Assembly (NCBI GenBank): GCA_007135095.1
Contig: SLJO01000067.1
Span: 69,849 to 122,041, forward strand
Origin: Bacteroidales bacterium
GTDB lineage: Bacteria > Bacteroidota > Bacteroidia > Bacteroidales > PUMT01
DNA length: 52,193 bases
Reading direction: 5' to 3'
This document shows, in pieces, positions 36,851 to 45,652 of the stretch. The position numbers and the translations under genes were made by a program. The notes beneath the pieces were generated by a model. That model saw only the letters and a program-made list of their open reading frames with translations, did not search any database and was not told the DNA's origin. How positions within the stretch are numbered: position 1 is the first letter of the stretch; every line of letters starts with the position of its first letter.

Positions 36851-37426
36851 TTAATCGGATAAAGCCCTTACCAGGTCATGTTTATCCATCTTCGATCTGC
36901 CTTTGACATTTTTTTTCTTTGCCAGTTTATACAGGGAACTCCTGCTCATTGATTCCAGTTCTTTTCGTTCCTGTGTTTTGGTTATTTTGTTTATCATATG
37001 GTACCGGAGCTTTATTTCGCTGATGGTATAATTTGTTTTTATCAGCTTTACCCGGGGCTGGCTATCGGAAGGAAGATTCCTGGGTAGTATCCATTCCCTG
37101 AATTTACCCGTACTTTCCTCCAGCATCAGATGGGGCAAATCCCTGAAATCGGGGTCATCATTAAACAGCACCAGGTAGTATTTGCCCTGGTTCATGGTTT
37201 TTTCCTTTTCATGATGGCTGTTGCTTCTAACGATGATATCGCCCCGCTGTCCTTTGGCAAGTGCAAACCATGATGACTGGTCCAGCGAGAGAATTTCGTT
37301 TTTTTTGGTGGTTAAAAACAGCTCATAACTGCCTTTCATTTTTACCTGGTTTTTCATAACCCTTGATTTTTCTAGGTTTAGCCCGTCAATAAGTAAATTT
37401 CCCGGAAACACCTCCTGTGGATGCAT
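36851..37426 (-). CDS. Uncharacterised protein with SAP/Rho-N-like C-terminus
   Basis: A 191-aa protein that I do not recognise. The last 35 residues (SRSSLYKLAKKKNVKGRSKMDKHDLVRAL, split here as two helices) resemble the Rho N-terminal or SAP helix-extension-helix fold, often a nucleic-acid-binding tip. The middle contains a beta-rich stretch (KYYLVLFNDDPDFRDLPHLM) and a basic region (VKLIKTNYTISEIKLRYHMI). No signal peptide or membrane helix. Two inner ATGs (37357 and 37339) are equally possible starts; the first 23 residues may not be coding. Divergent from the aldo/keto reductase. A cytoplasmic, DNA- or RNA-associated role is only a guess. Confidence 0.6.
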   Translation of the reverse strand: MHPQEVFPGNLLIDGLNLEKSRVMKNQVKMKGSYELFLTTKKNEILSLDQSSWFALAKGQRGDIIVRSNSHHEKEKTMNQGKYYLVLFNDDPDFRDLPHLMLEESTGKFREWILPRNLPSDSQPRVKLIKTNYTISEIKLRYHMINKITKTQERKELESMSRSSLYKLAKKKNVKGRSKMDKHDLVRALSD

Positions 37427-37604
37427 TTTCGCATGCCCCGGTTATGCAGTCAGGCCCAATATTATATCCGGTTTTTTTAAACCAGTCAAAATCCGTTCCA
37501 TCTTCCTAATTTACCGGCTGGTACCGGTTCGCCTGTTTTGGAAATAACCTAAACTGGAATACAACTTGTACCTGGTTAAAAGAAAACAAAAACATCCGGG
37601 AATT

Positions 37605-38372
37605 GTGGAAAAATATCTGAATATTGAAAACAGCAGCATCCCGCTTCTTGGCCTTGGCACATGGGAGCTGACCGGCCAGGAATGCATTGATACAGTTGAG
37701 GCGGCTATCCACCTGGGATACAGGCATCTGGATACCGCACATATATATAATAATGAAGAACAGGTGGGTCAGGGGGTAAAGCAAAGCAATGCTGACAGGC
37801 AGGAACTTTTCATCACCACCAAAGTCAGCACCCATAACCTGGATCCGGATTCCCTGGTCAGGTCAACAGAAAACAGCCTTGTTAAGATGAAAACCGATTA
37901 TATCGACCTTCTCCTTATCCACTGGCCGACACCTGACATGGAGCTTGAAGCAACCCTGTCGGCCATGTTCTGGCTTAAGGAGAGGAAGAGGATCAGGCAT
38001 TTAGGGGTAAGCAACTTCAGCCCGGTCCTTTTCAGGGAGGCGATCGGGCTGGGGCCGGTCATCTGCAACCAGGTAGAATTTTCACCCTACATCAAGCAGT
38101 ATGACAACCTGGCCGTGGCAAAAGAATCGGAACTGATGATCACCGCATTCAGCCCTCTTGGCAAGGGAAAGGTAAGCCAGGACAAACTGTTGCAGGAAAT
38201 CGGTAAGCGATACGAAAAATCGGCCGCCCAGGTGGCATTACGCTGGTTACTGCAGCATGGCAATGTTTCGGTAATACCCAAGGCCTCGGGAATACAACAC
38301 CTGAAAGAAAATATGGAAATTTTTGATTTTGAGCTCAGCAGGGAAGACATGGAAAAAATAGCCGGCATCTGA
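37605..38372 (+). CDS. Aldo/keto reductase
   Basis: NADPH-dependent carbonyl reductase with a TIM barrel, about 255 aa from the GTG at 37605. That start leaves the usual half-dozen residues before the family opening IPLLGLGTWELTG; the open frame reaches a TTG at 37566, which would add 13 basic residues. The catalytic tetrad is visible: Asp and Tyr in RHLDTAHIYNNEEQVG, Lys in FITTKVS and His in LLLIHWPTP. RHLGVSNFSP, CNQVEFSPYI and VIPKASGIQHLKENM are further class hallmarks; the last binds the cofactor 2'-phosphate. The substrate cannot be told. Convergent with the DCC gene. Confidence 0.93.
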   Translation: MEKYLNIENSSIPLLGLGTWELTGQECIDTVEAAIHLGYRHLDTAHIYNNEEQVGQGVKQSNADRQELFITTKVSTHNLDPDSLVRSTENSLVKMKTDYIDLLLIHWPTPDMELEATLSAMFWLKERKRIRHLGVSNFSPVLFREAIGLGPVICNQVEFSPYIKQYDNLAVAKESELMITAFSPLGKGKVSQDKLLQEIGKRYEKSAAQVALRWLLQHGNVSVIPKASGIQHLKENMEIFDFELSREDMEKIAGI

Positions 38373-38433
38373 CATGGCCATTACCGGTAATACTGATCAT
38401 AATGTCGGTTCTTCATCCTGTTGCCAGGGCTTC

Positions 38434-38823
38434 TCATTCACGCTGATCCCGGCGGTCCCCTGATTTCATTTTGACCGGCAGGTGGTGGCGGTGTTTTGCA
38501 AACAATGTGTACAAATAATCCCTGAATTTTTTAGGCAGGATACTAAAACACGAGAGCAACGGGAATAATCCGCTCATTCTCCTTGATATCCTGAACACTG
38601 CATCCGACTTGAGGTAGGCCCGGCCATTCTCAATGAATACCAGCGATTCGTTATAATCATCGGGCAAATTGTATTCCCTGAGATATTTTTTTCCTTCATC
38701 CGAAAACAGTGACCTGAAAAGCACCTTTTCGTTTTTCCCCAGATGCTTCCTGATAAACCGGACCGACCTGTTGCATACTGCACATTCACTGTCGGCAAGT
38801 AATACCGGTATATTTTTTACCAT
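38434..38823 (-). CDS. DCC family (DUF393) thiol-disulfide oxidoreductase-like protein
   Basis: Small 129-aa protein of the DCC family, named for the motif DxxCxxC, here ADSECAVCNRSVRFI with C14 and C17. Further on, the family stretches VLFRSLFSDEGKKYL, YNESLVFIENGRAYLKSDAVFRI and LPKKFRDYLYTLFAKHRH are present. The fold is thioredoxin-like, and a disulfide exchange function is assumed for the family but is poorly proven. The C-terminus is basic and not conserved. It stands alone, convergent with the aldo/keto reductase. Confidence 0.9.
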   Translation of the reverse strand: MVKNIPVLLADSECAVCNRSVRFIRKHLGKNEKVLFRSLFSDEGKKYLREYNLPDDYNESLVFIENGRAYLKSDAVFRISRRMSGLFPLLSCFSILPKKFRDYLYTLFAKHRHHLPVKMKSGDRRDQRE

Positions 38824-39020
38824 GAGAATAGAATTATCATATCATTAAGCAGCAAAAAACGTTCCCCGGGAGGATTTCAGGCTGCAGGCGGCTACCGGGC
38901 AACCGGTCAGATGCTGCCTGGTACCGGCAGAGGCAGGCCGTAATAACCGAATACTAAGATAGCAAAACAAAATGAAACTTTATTACCCCTTGAGTTACAG
39001 GGGGGATACTCTTTTTCTCC

Positions 39021-40283
39021 TCATTCCAACCCTCCCGCGCATTCCTGTCCTGCCAGGAAGCCTGTGGAAAAGGCAATCTGCAGGTTGAATCCGCCGGTAT
39101 TGCCGTCCAGGTCAATGACCTCACCGGCAAAATAGAGATTCCTGGAAAGCTTTGACTCCATGGTCCTTGAGTTTATCTCTGAGGTGCTGACCCCTCCTGC
39201 CGTGATTATGGCCTCGCCGTATCCCGGATGCCCCGTAACGGCAAACCTGAAATCCTTCATCAGATGAAGGATCTTCCTGCGTTCACCGGCACCCAGCTGG
39301 TGACAAGGTTTTTTGCCGTCAATTTCAAGGATTTCCAGGAACACGGGTATAAGCTTTGATGGGAGCCATAGCCGGAAAATATTTTCAGCCTGCTTTTTCC
39401 CATGTGCGTCCAGATCGCGCAGAAGCCTGATATCTAGCTTTTTAGCGTCAAGAGCCGGCTTCATGTCTATGCCAATCTCCACCCTGCTGCCGGCGGAAAG
39501 GGCTTCAACCACCTGCCTGCTTAGAGTCAGTATAACGGGCCCGCTGAGACCGTAGTGGGCAAACATCAATTCTCCAAATTCCTCCGCACACTTTCTGCCG
39601 TTAACCCACACCACGGCATTGATGTTCCTGAGGCCAAGGCCCTGCAGCCTCCCTGCAGTTTCGCCGCCGGTAACCAGCGGCACCAGTGCCGGCCTCACCT
39701 CGCTGACAGTATGACCAGCCTGCCTGGCGAGTTCATATCCGTCGCCGGTAGATCCGGTGGCAGGGTAGGATTTGCCCCCGGTGCAGATGATAACAGCCCC
39801 GGAGCAGATATCCCGGCTTCCACTCAACGAGGTGATGCGGATCCCCGTAACCGAACCCTCCCTTGTCAATAATTCACCCGCCCTGGCCTGATAAATGATA
39901 TCAATGTTTTTTTTCCCCATCCAGTCCATCAGCGCCTTGCGTACATCGGCCGACCTGTTGCTCACCGGAAAAACCCTGCTCCCCCTTTCGGTAGTTGTTT
40001 CAACTCCTCTGTCATGAAGTATTTTGAGAATATCACCGGTAAAGAAGGCGTTAAAGGCATGCTTGAGGAAGCGGGGGTTCGGGTAAATATTTTTATAATA
40101 TACGGATACGGGGGCATCGTGGGTGATATTGCAACGACCCTTTCCGGTGATCAGAATTTTACGGCCTGCCTGGCGCATTTTCTCAACAAGCAGTACCCTG
40201 GCTCCAAGATGTGCGGCCCTGCCCGCGGCAATCAGTCCTGCAGCACCCGCCCCCACCACTATCACGTCATAGTTTTTTTTCAT
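39021..40283 (-). CDS. HI0933/YhiN-type FAD-dependent oxidoreductase
   Basis: A 420-aa flavoprotein of the HI0933 (YhiN, BaiN) family. It begins with the FAD-binding motif VVGAGAAGLIAAGRAAHLG and VLLVEKMRQAGRKILITGKG, then NITHDAPV and, in the middle, GGKSYPATGSTGDGYELA. The C-terminal FAD part shows AIITAGGVSTSEINSRTMES and FAGEVIDLDGNTGGFNLQIA. Homologues include BaiN, reported to reduce bile-acid intermediates, but most members have no assigned substrate. It follows the other FAD gene by 8 nt on the same strand; the two are probably co-transcribed. Confidence 0.93.
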   Translation of the reverse strand: MKKNYDVIVVGAGAAGLIAAGRAAHLGARVLLVEKMRQAGRKILITGKGRCNITHDAPVSVYYKNIYPNPRFLKHAFNAFFTGDILKILHDRGVETTTERGSRVFPVSNRSADVRKALMDWMGKKNIDIIYQARAGELLTREGSVTGIRITSLSGSRDICSGAVIICTGGKSYPATGSTGDGYELARQAGHTVSEVRPALVPLVTGGETAGRLQGLGLRNINAVVWVNGRKCAEEFGELMFAHYGLSGPVILTLSRQVVEALSAGSRVEIGIDMKPALDAKKLDIRLLRDLDAHGKKQAENIFRLWLPSKLIPVFLEILEIDGKKPCHQLGAGERRKILHLMKDFRFAVTGHPGYGEAIITAGGVSTSEINSRTMESKLSRNLYFAGEVIDLDGNTGGFNLQIAFSTGFLAGQECAGGLE

Positions 40284-40291
40284 GCTGCAAA

Positions 40292-41833
40292 TTATGGCCT
40301 GTTGCCGCCGGCATAATGCATGGCTGCCTTTACCCCGTCGGCAGCACTCGATATAATGCCCCCGGCATAGCCGCCTGCCTCGCCTATGACAAAAAGATTT
40401 TCAAAACCGCTGCACAAACCGCCGCTTTCCCTCATCACCTGGATGGGCGAGGATGTTTTACTCTCGAGTCCGATCAGGTTTCCCGTATCAAACCCTTTCA
40501 TTTTCCTTGTAAAATCCACCAGCCCGGCCCGCAGTGCCACGGCTATGCTTTGAGGCAGGAGTTCCCATAGCCTGGCTGGCTTCACCCCCAGGGGGTAGCT
40601 GCTTTTCAGGGAAGTTTCCCGTAGCGAGGAGTCAATAAAATCCCTTATGGTGCATGCAGGCGCATCATACCCCCCCGAAAACAGGTAGAATTGCTGTTCC
40701 AGCTGCTCCAGGCAATCGAGGGCCTCGAGGGCGGAAACCTCCTTCCCCGCCAGATCACCGGGATGTATGCCTGCCACGCATCCGGCATTGGCATACAGGC
40801 CGTCCCTTTTGAAATGGCTCATCCCGTTTACCAGGCTGGTTTTGGCGTATGCCATGGCAGGAACGACCATGCCTCCCGGGCACATGCAGAACGAATACAC
40901 CTGGTGTTTACCATCACCCCCTGAGCTTATCCTGTACTCTGCAGCTTTGACACCGGGCAGCTCCGGGCGTCCCCATTGGATCCGGTTGATAACTTCCTGG
41001 TGATGTTCCATCCGGCTGCCTATGGCGAAATTTTTGGGGCGAAAGGCCACCCCCTTTTTTATAAGCATCCGGTAAGTTTCAAAGGCAGAATGACCGGGTG
41101 CAACAAAAAGTGCATCGGCCCTCAGGGGCCCGGCAGACGTCAGTGCTTCAGTGACCCTGCCGCTGCTTACCTTTATGTCTTCCAGCATGGTTTCAAAAAG
41201 CATTCTGCCGCCAAGCTGCTGGTATTGGTGACGCAGGTTTTTTACTATCTTTTTAAGGTTATCGGTGCCAAGGTGAGGATGTGCCATCCAGGAAATTTCT
41301 TCGGGGGCGCCTGCCTCAATATAGCTTTGAAGGATGAACTCCCGTTCCCTGGTAATGCGTTTGGAGCGTGAGGTAAGCTTGCCATCGGAAAAAGTGCCGG
41401 CACCACCCTCTCCGAAGGCATAGTTGTTTTGCGGATCGAATACACCATCGCGCTCGAATCTGAGTATGGAACTGTTTCTTTTATCTACTTCTGATCCGCG
41501 GTCGATCAGCGTGGTGCTAAAGCCTGCCTTCTGCAGCAGCAGGGCACAGAAAAACCCGGCAGGTCCGCTGCCGGTTACAACCACCTCCTCATTGCGTTTC
41601 GTCAGGGGAATCTGCAGTTTCTCAGTCCGTGGTTCCCGGGGGCCCGTAATTTCTTCAGAGGAAACGCCGATACGCATCAGCCAGTGAATATCACTCCTTT
41701 TGCGCGCATCCAGGCTTTTTACTTCGATCTGCCAGCTGAATTCACTGATCTGAAGATTTCCGCAGATAAGCTTCCTGAGAAGATCATCATCGTAAAGCGT
41801 TGGAACTTTTAGTGTAATTTGTTTGTATCCCAT
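40292..41833 (-). CDS. NAD(FAD)-utilising dehydrogenase, COG2509 type
   Basis: A 513-aa flavoprotein. An N-terminal extension of about 85 residues (IEVKSLDARKRSDIHWLMR) is typical of this family and precedes the dinucleotide motif VVVTGSGPAGFFCALLLQKAG. Further marks: NNYAFGEGGAGTFSDGKLTSR, VYSFCMCPGGMVVPA, HFKRDGLYANAGCVAG and the C-terminal FAD block FENLFVIGEAGGYAGGIISSAADG. The biological substrate is not known. Same-strand order is PNPOx-like protein, this gene, HI0933-type protein, with 76 and 8 nt gaps. Confidence 0.92.
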   Translation of the reverse strand: MGYKQITLKVPTLYDDDLLRKLICGNLQISEFSWQIEVKSLDARKRSDIHWLMRIGVSSEEITGPREPRTEKLQIPLTKRNEEVVVTGSGPAGFFCALLLQKAGFSTTLIDRGSEVDKRNSSILRFERDGVFDPQNNYAFGEGGAGTFSDGKLTSRSKRITREREFILQSYIEAGAPEEISWMAHPHLGTDNLKKIVKNLRHQYQQLGGRMLFETMLEDIKVSSGRVTEALTSAGPLRADALFVAPGHSAFETYRMLIKKGVAFRPKNFAIGSRMEHHQEVINRIQWGRPELPGVKAAEYRISSGGDGKHQVYSFCMCPGGMVVPAMAYAKTSLVNGMSHFKRDGLYANAGCVAGIHPGDLAGKEVSALEALDCLEQLEQQFYLFSGGYDAPACTIRDFIDSSLRETSLKSSYPLGVKPARLWELLPQSIAVALRAGLVDFTRKMKGFDTGNLIGLESKTSSPIQVMRESGGLCSGFENLFVIGEAGGYAGGIISSAADGVKAAMHYAGGNRP

Positions 41834-41909
41834 CTGCAGAAGTTAGTGACCGGGTAAGAGGAAGCCGGCGGCTGGGTTATGAAATGACAAAACCGCGGAT
41901 GTATCAGGC

Positions 41910-42374
41910 TTAATATCCAAAGGAGCGTCCCCGGGCTTTTTCCACTACAAGCCTGAATGCCTGAACATTGTTCACCGCCGGAGCATTGTATTTGTAATCC
42001 CCCCTGCCGGTATATTTTTTCATGATGATATTAAGGGCACTGACCTTCTCATCATATTCGACTATCATCTCGATCCTCCCGTGCAACAGCACTGAACGAT
42101 ATTTCATAAAATAGCTGCAGGCAACATTTTCATGCCTGCCCCGTAATTCGTGATCTGTGCTGAATGCAGCACATGCACGGTTGTTGCCTGCCAGCACGCT
42201 GAACTTTTTCCCTCCCGGCCCTGCGTGCAGGTACAGGATGCCATCATGGTAGCCGAAATTAAATGGCAGCACATAGGGGATCCCTTCACCTTCCACCATA
42301 CCCAGGTAACAGACATCGCATTTTGCAATAATTGCCTCGATTTCTTCCTTTTTGAGATCAGTATTGGCCTGCAT
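41910..42374 (-). CDS. Pyridoxamine 5'-phosphate oxidase-like (NimA-like) flavin protein
   Basis: A 154-aa split-barrel FMN-binding protein. Landmarks are CDVCYLGMVEGEGIPYVLPF, YHDGILYLHAGPGGKKFSVL, and RSVLLHGRIEMIVEYDEKV, matching the family that holds Nim nitroimidazole-resistance proteins and many uncharacterised oxidoreductases. The start is placed at 42374 (MQANTDLKKEEIEAII), because the longer frame to 42413 overlaps the YfhO gene and adds unconserved residues. Only 10 nt separate it from the YfhO stop. Whether it reduces nitroimidazoles cannot be read from the sequence. Confidence 0.88.
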   Translation of the reverse strand: MQANTDLKKEEIEAIIAKCDVCYLGMVEGEGIPYVLPFNFGYHDGILYLHAGPGGKKFSVLAGNNRACAAFSTDHELRGRHENVACSYFMKYRSVLLHGRIEMIVEYDEKVSALNIIMKKYTGRGDYKYNAPAVNNVQAFRLVVEKARGRSFGY

Positions 42375-42384
42375 AATAAATGTA

Positions 42385-44976
42385 TTAATATATTTTTGTC
42401 CTTGCGCCGGCATGAGTGCCTGTTTCCGACGGCTCTTCCGGGTATCCCGTGATTTCCTTCCTGAATTCCCGCCATAAGATCCCTCCGGATAATGCCAGGA
42501 GCAGCAGTGAACTGAATAGCGATATCCATTCCCCGGTATAGTAACCGCGGGGCCTGAACCTGAATTCTATCTCATGTTCACCCGGCGGTACTTTCATTGC
42601 CCGCAGTATGTAATTCACCCTGAAATGACCGGCAGGTTCACCATTTATATATGATCGCCATCCGGCATCATAGTATACCTCTGAAAAGACTGCAATTCTT
42701 TCGCTTTCGGCTAATGCCCTGTACTCAAGGCGGTTTGGGTGGTAGCCGACAAGCTCGATATACTCCTCCTGTTCCCCCTCACTGACGCCCGCCCCACTCC
42801 TTTCCTGGATAACCTCTCCATTATTTTCCGGCAATGAACCTGTATCGGTGCGGGCACCGGTGCCGGCAGCCGCCCCTGTTATCCTGATACCCTCTGTGCC
42901 GGTGACAAATTCTTCAAACCGCCTGTCGGCAATGGCTTCCGTTGCGGGCATAAAATCATTCAGTGCCTCAATCTCCTCGTCGGGAGAATCTACAAGGCGC
43001 ACACTTTCAACAAACCAGGCATTGCCGAGAGCACGCGGGTTTTTTAAAGCCTGTGGCTGACCATCAGTCCCCGGACGTATAAAATATTTGGTGTTAAGCA
43101 TATTCAGCACATCCATATTGTTGTGTCTCAAATGATGGTCTATCAAATCCTGATAGCGCCCCATTTTGGCCCCGTGGTAACCGCCTATGGATTTATGGTG
43201 AAAGGAGGTGATCGCTTCATTGAAGGGGCTGCGGGTGGTATTGTAAACACGGTAATGAGGATCTTCATCCTGCAGGATAACGGCATCGGCTTCTGTCATC
43301 AGGAATGGCTGGTTAAGTTCCCGCCGGGTAACAAAATCATCATTATTCAGGAACCTCCTGTTGACGGGCCACAAATCAAAAAGAAATAGAACTGCAATGG
43401 AGGCAATAAGCCACTTTGAAGGCAGTTTACCGATAAGAAACAGGTACAGCAGACCCCCGCTGAGCGACACAAAGATAAACGACCGGAAGGCATCGGAACG
43501 TAAAAGCCGCATGCGGTCTCTTTGAAGGGCATCAACCAGGAAATCAGGCCAGCCCATGGCCAACAGCTGCTGGTCGATATCGGCCGTAAAATCGAAAAAC
43601 ATGCCTGGCAGCAGCGCAAAGAATAAAGTAACGCCTCCGGCAAGATAGAATGTTTTCTTGAGTGAATCCCGCAACTTCGGTGAAGGCCCCCTGACAAGAA
43701 CTTCCCTTATCCCAAGCAGGGCAAGCAGCGGTATGGTCAGCTGCGCTATAACCAGGATCATTGAAACGGTGCGGAACCTGTTATAACCGGGGAAATAATC
43801 GATGAAGAGCTCGGAGAGGAACAAAAAATGATTGCCCCAGGCCAGCATGACCGAAAGCAGTGTGGCGGTGAGCAGCCACCATTTATAGCGTCCCCCGAGG
43901 ATAAAAAGTGCCAGAAGAAAAAAGAAAATAACAGATGCCCCTATATAAACGGGGCCAGCAGTAAACCTTTGCGGACCCCAGTATGCCGGCATTCCCGATA
44001 CAATGTCCCGTGCCCCGGGCACTCCCTGTTCATTAAGTGCCTCATATACCTCTGAGCCTGTTCCCAAATCGTAATTGGATGCACCTCCCTTAAAGTCGGG
44101 TATTATCAGGTTCATCGTTTCAGCAATGCCATAGCTGTAATCGTCGAGGATATAATCCTTGTCCAGTCCGCCGGTCCGGACCTCCTGCCTGTCGGTAAGC
44201 TCCGAGGGGCCGCGCATCGAATACCTGCCATATTCCCAGATAAGGTACAGGTTGGTAAAGTTTGCTCCTGTGGCAAGAACAACAGGAATGAACAGTATGG
44301 CGAGTCTCTTGAAAAACAGCGGCAGAAGCTTTTGCCTGAAGGAATAAACCAGCTCATAAATACCATACACGATCACGATAAGCAGGGTATAATAAGTGAT
44401 CTGTAAGTGGTTGGCATATATCTGGAGGGCCAGGAAGAGCCCGGTCAGGACACATCCCAGCAGCACCTTCCCCCGGAAGGTCAGGAATATGCCGGCAATC
44501 AGGGGGGCCATGTAAGCCATGGCATGTGATTTTGTATTATGGCCGGCCGCCCCGATAATAAAAAAATAGGTTGACAGGCCGAATGCAAGGGCCCCCGCAA
44601 TGCTGAGCCATGGATTAACCCTGAAAGCAAGCAGGAGGATATAGAAACCAAGAAGACTTAAAAAAAGAAATTTCGCCGGACGGGGCAACCCGAGTGATAA
44701 TAATGAATCGGCATACCTTACCAGGTTGAAAGGGTACTGCATGGATATAAGATAGGCCGGCATGCCGGCAAACATTGAGTTTGTCCACAATATTTCCTCC
44801 CCGGTTTTCTCCCTGTATTCGGTAATTTCCCGGGCCATGCCGCGATACTGGATAATATCAGGCTGTTCAACCTGTTTTCCTTCGATCACAGGATGAAAAT
44901 ATGCCAGGGTAAGGGCAAGGAACAGTAACAACGCAACCAGATGTGGAACAGACTTCCGGAAAACTGTCTTTAACAT
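42385..44976 (-). CDS. YfhO family polytopic membrane protein
   Basis: An 863-aa inner-membrane protein with many helices. The N-terminal part shows VAVLLFLALTLAYFHPVIEG-like helix 1 (residues about 10-30), the extracytoplasmic loop WTNSMFAGMPAYLISMQYPF common to YfhO/DUF6541 proteins, and AGHNTKSHAMAYMAPLIAGI. After the membrane part, a periplasmic region (about 560-790) carries VLNMLNTKYFIRP and VFSEVYYDAGWRSYINGEPA, the conserved YfhO C-terminal module. A last helix is followed by a basic tail. Members are linked to glycosylation of lipoteichoic acid in Firmicutes; a GT-C-like role in Bacteroidota is an inference. Upstream, 67 nt away, is DUF4834. Confidence 0.9.
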   Translation of the reverse strand: MLKTVFRKSVPHLVALLLFLALTLAYFHPVIEGKQVEQPDIIQYRGMAREITEYREKTGEEILWTNSMFAGMPAYLISMQYPFNLVRYADSLLSLGLPRPAKFLFLSLLGFYILLLAFRVNPWLSIAGALAFGLSTYFFIIGAAGHNTKSHAMAYMAPLIAGIFLTFRGKVLLGCVLTGLFLALQIYANHLQITYYTLLIVIVYGIYELVYSFRQKLLPLFFKRLAILFIPVVLATGANFTNLYLIWEYGRYSMRGPSELTDRQEVRTGGLDKDYILDDYSYGIAETMNLIIPDFKGGASNYDLGTGSEVYEALNEQGVPGARDIVSGMPAYWGPQRFTAGPVYIGASVIFFFLLALFILGGRYKWWLLTATLLSVMLAWGNHFLFLSELFIDYFPGYNRFRTVSMILVIAQLTIPLLALLGIREVLVRGPSPKLRDSLKKTFYLAGGVTLFFALLPGMFFDFTADIDQQLLAMGWPDFLVDALQRDRMRLLRSDAFRSFIFVSLSGGLLYLFLIGKLPSKWLIASIAVLFLFDLWPVNRRFLNNDDFVTRRELNQPFLMTEADAVILQDEDPHYRVYNTTRSPFNEAITSFHHKSIGGYHGAKMGRYQDLIDHHLRHNNMDVLNMLNTKYFIRPGTDGQPQALKNPRALGNAWFVESVRLVDSPDEEIEALNDFMPATEAIADRRFEEFVTGTEGIRITGAAAGTGARTDTGSLPENNGEVIQERSGAGVSEGEQEEYIELVGYHPNRLEYRALAESERIAVFSEVYYDAGWRSYINGEPAGHFRVNYILRAMKVPPGEHEIEFRFRPRGYYTGEWISLFSSLLLLALSGGILWREFRKEITGYPEEPSETGTHAGARTKIY

Positions 44977-45042
44977 TATTTTTGTGTTTTTAAGAATTAA
45001 CGGGCTCCCCCCCGTCCTGCGCCTTAAATAAGGGCTGGCTCA

Positions 45043-45357
45043 TCAATCCTCCTCATCGAGTTCCTCATAATCGATGTATTCGCCGTTTTCCGGGTTAATT
45101 CGCTTTCCGGGCCCGGGTTTGTAGCGTATGGTAATCTCTCCTTCGCTGTCCTTCTTCCTTTTTTCCCGCATCTGCCTTTCATAATCTCTTTTAACCCGGT
45201 TGGACATCCGGTGAAATAAAAGCCTTACCACGAATGGAAGCACATATCTGGTAAACAGACTGATAAGAAAATATACCAGAAAAAATATTATTGCAAAACG
45301 TATTAAGCCCACTATAGTTATTTTTAAACCCCGCAAAGGTAATAATATTTTGTGCAT
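45043..45357 (-). CDS. DUF4834 family small membrane protein
   Basis: A 104-aa protein with one strong hydrophobic helix near the N-terminus (FAIIFFLVYFLISLFTRYVL) and then a basic region (RVKRDYERQMREKRKKDSEG) and an acidic tail with IDYEELDEED. The pattern ITIRYKPGPGKRINPENGEYIDYEEL marks DUF4834, a family I know only from Bacteroidota and always without function. Located directly upstream of the yfhO-like gene. Small and probably single-pass in the inner membrane. Confidence 0.82.
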   Translation of the reverse strand: MHKILLPLRGLKITIVGLIRFAIIFFLVYFLISLFTRYVLPFVVRLLFHRMSNRVKRDYERQMREKRKKDSEGEITIRYKPGPGKRINPENGEYIDYEELDEED

Positions 45358-45647
45358 TCATGAAACCCCGTCAGCCGTTGGCGAATATAAACCCCCATGG
45401 TGAACTTTTCACCACCCGGCTACCTGCCATGCACGGCAAACACAAACCATGGAGGCTCCATAACCCCCATCAGCCGCTGGCAGACAAAACAAAATGAAAT
45501 TTCCATCAGCAAAATAAAGCTGAGTCATCAAGCAGGCATGGATAATCGATACAGGGTCAACAAAGACGGAGGAACCGGGTAACCCCCCGGAGCTAAAGGG
45601 CCAAAACACGCTTAACGAATCAGCATCTCCGAAAAAAGCGGCCGGCT
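45358..45647. other. 290-nt gap with hairpins, between DUF4834 and DUF5723 genes
   Basis: I see no gene here. It holds a 7-bp stem, TGGTGAA/TTCACCA around CTT (45398-45414), a GC stem CCGGG/CCCGG (45575-45590), and an imperfect copy of a short phrase, CCCGTCAGCCGTTGGC near 45367 and CCCATCAGCCGCTGGC near 45467, about 100 nt apart. A short forward open frame inside it has no coding features. Confidence 0.5.
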
Positions 45648-45652
45648 TTAAT
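45632..45652 (-). terminator. Possible terminator at the end of the DUF5723 gene
   Basis: On the reverse strand AAAGC, loop CGGCC and GCTTT, then further T residues. It overlaps the stop codon at 45648. The 5-bp stem is short. Confidence 0.35.

Noticed and set aside
38380-38391. Perfect 12-nt palindrome ATTACCGGTAAT after the aldo/keto reductase
   Set aside because: It lies between two convergent genes, with no loop or T run for a terminator; a single palindrome of this length can be chance.
45397-45582. Small forward open frame in the DUF4834/DUF5723 gap
   Set aside because: No coding pattern or ribosome-binding site; the translated sequence is rich in odd residues and crosses hairpins.
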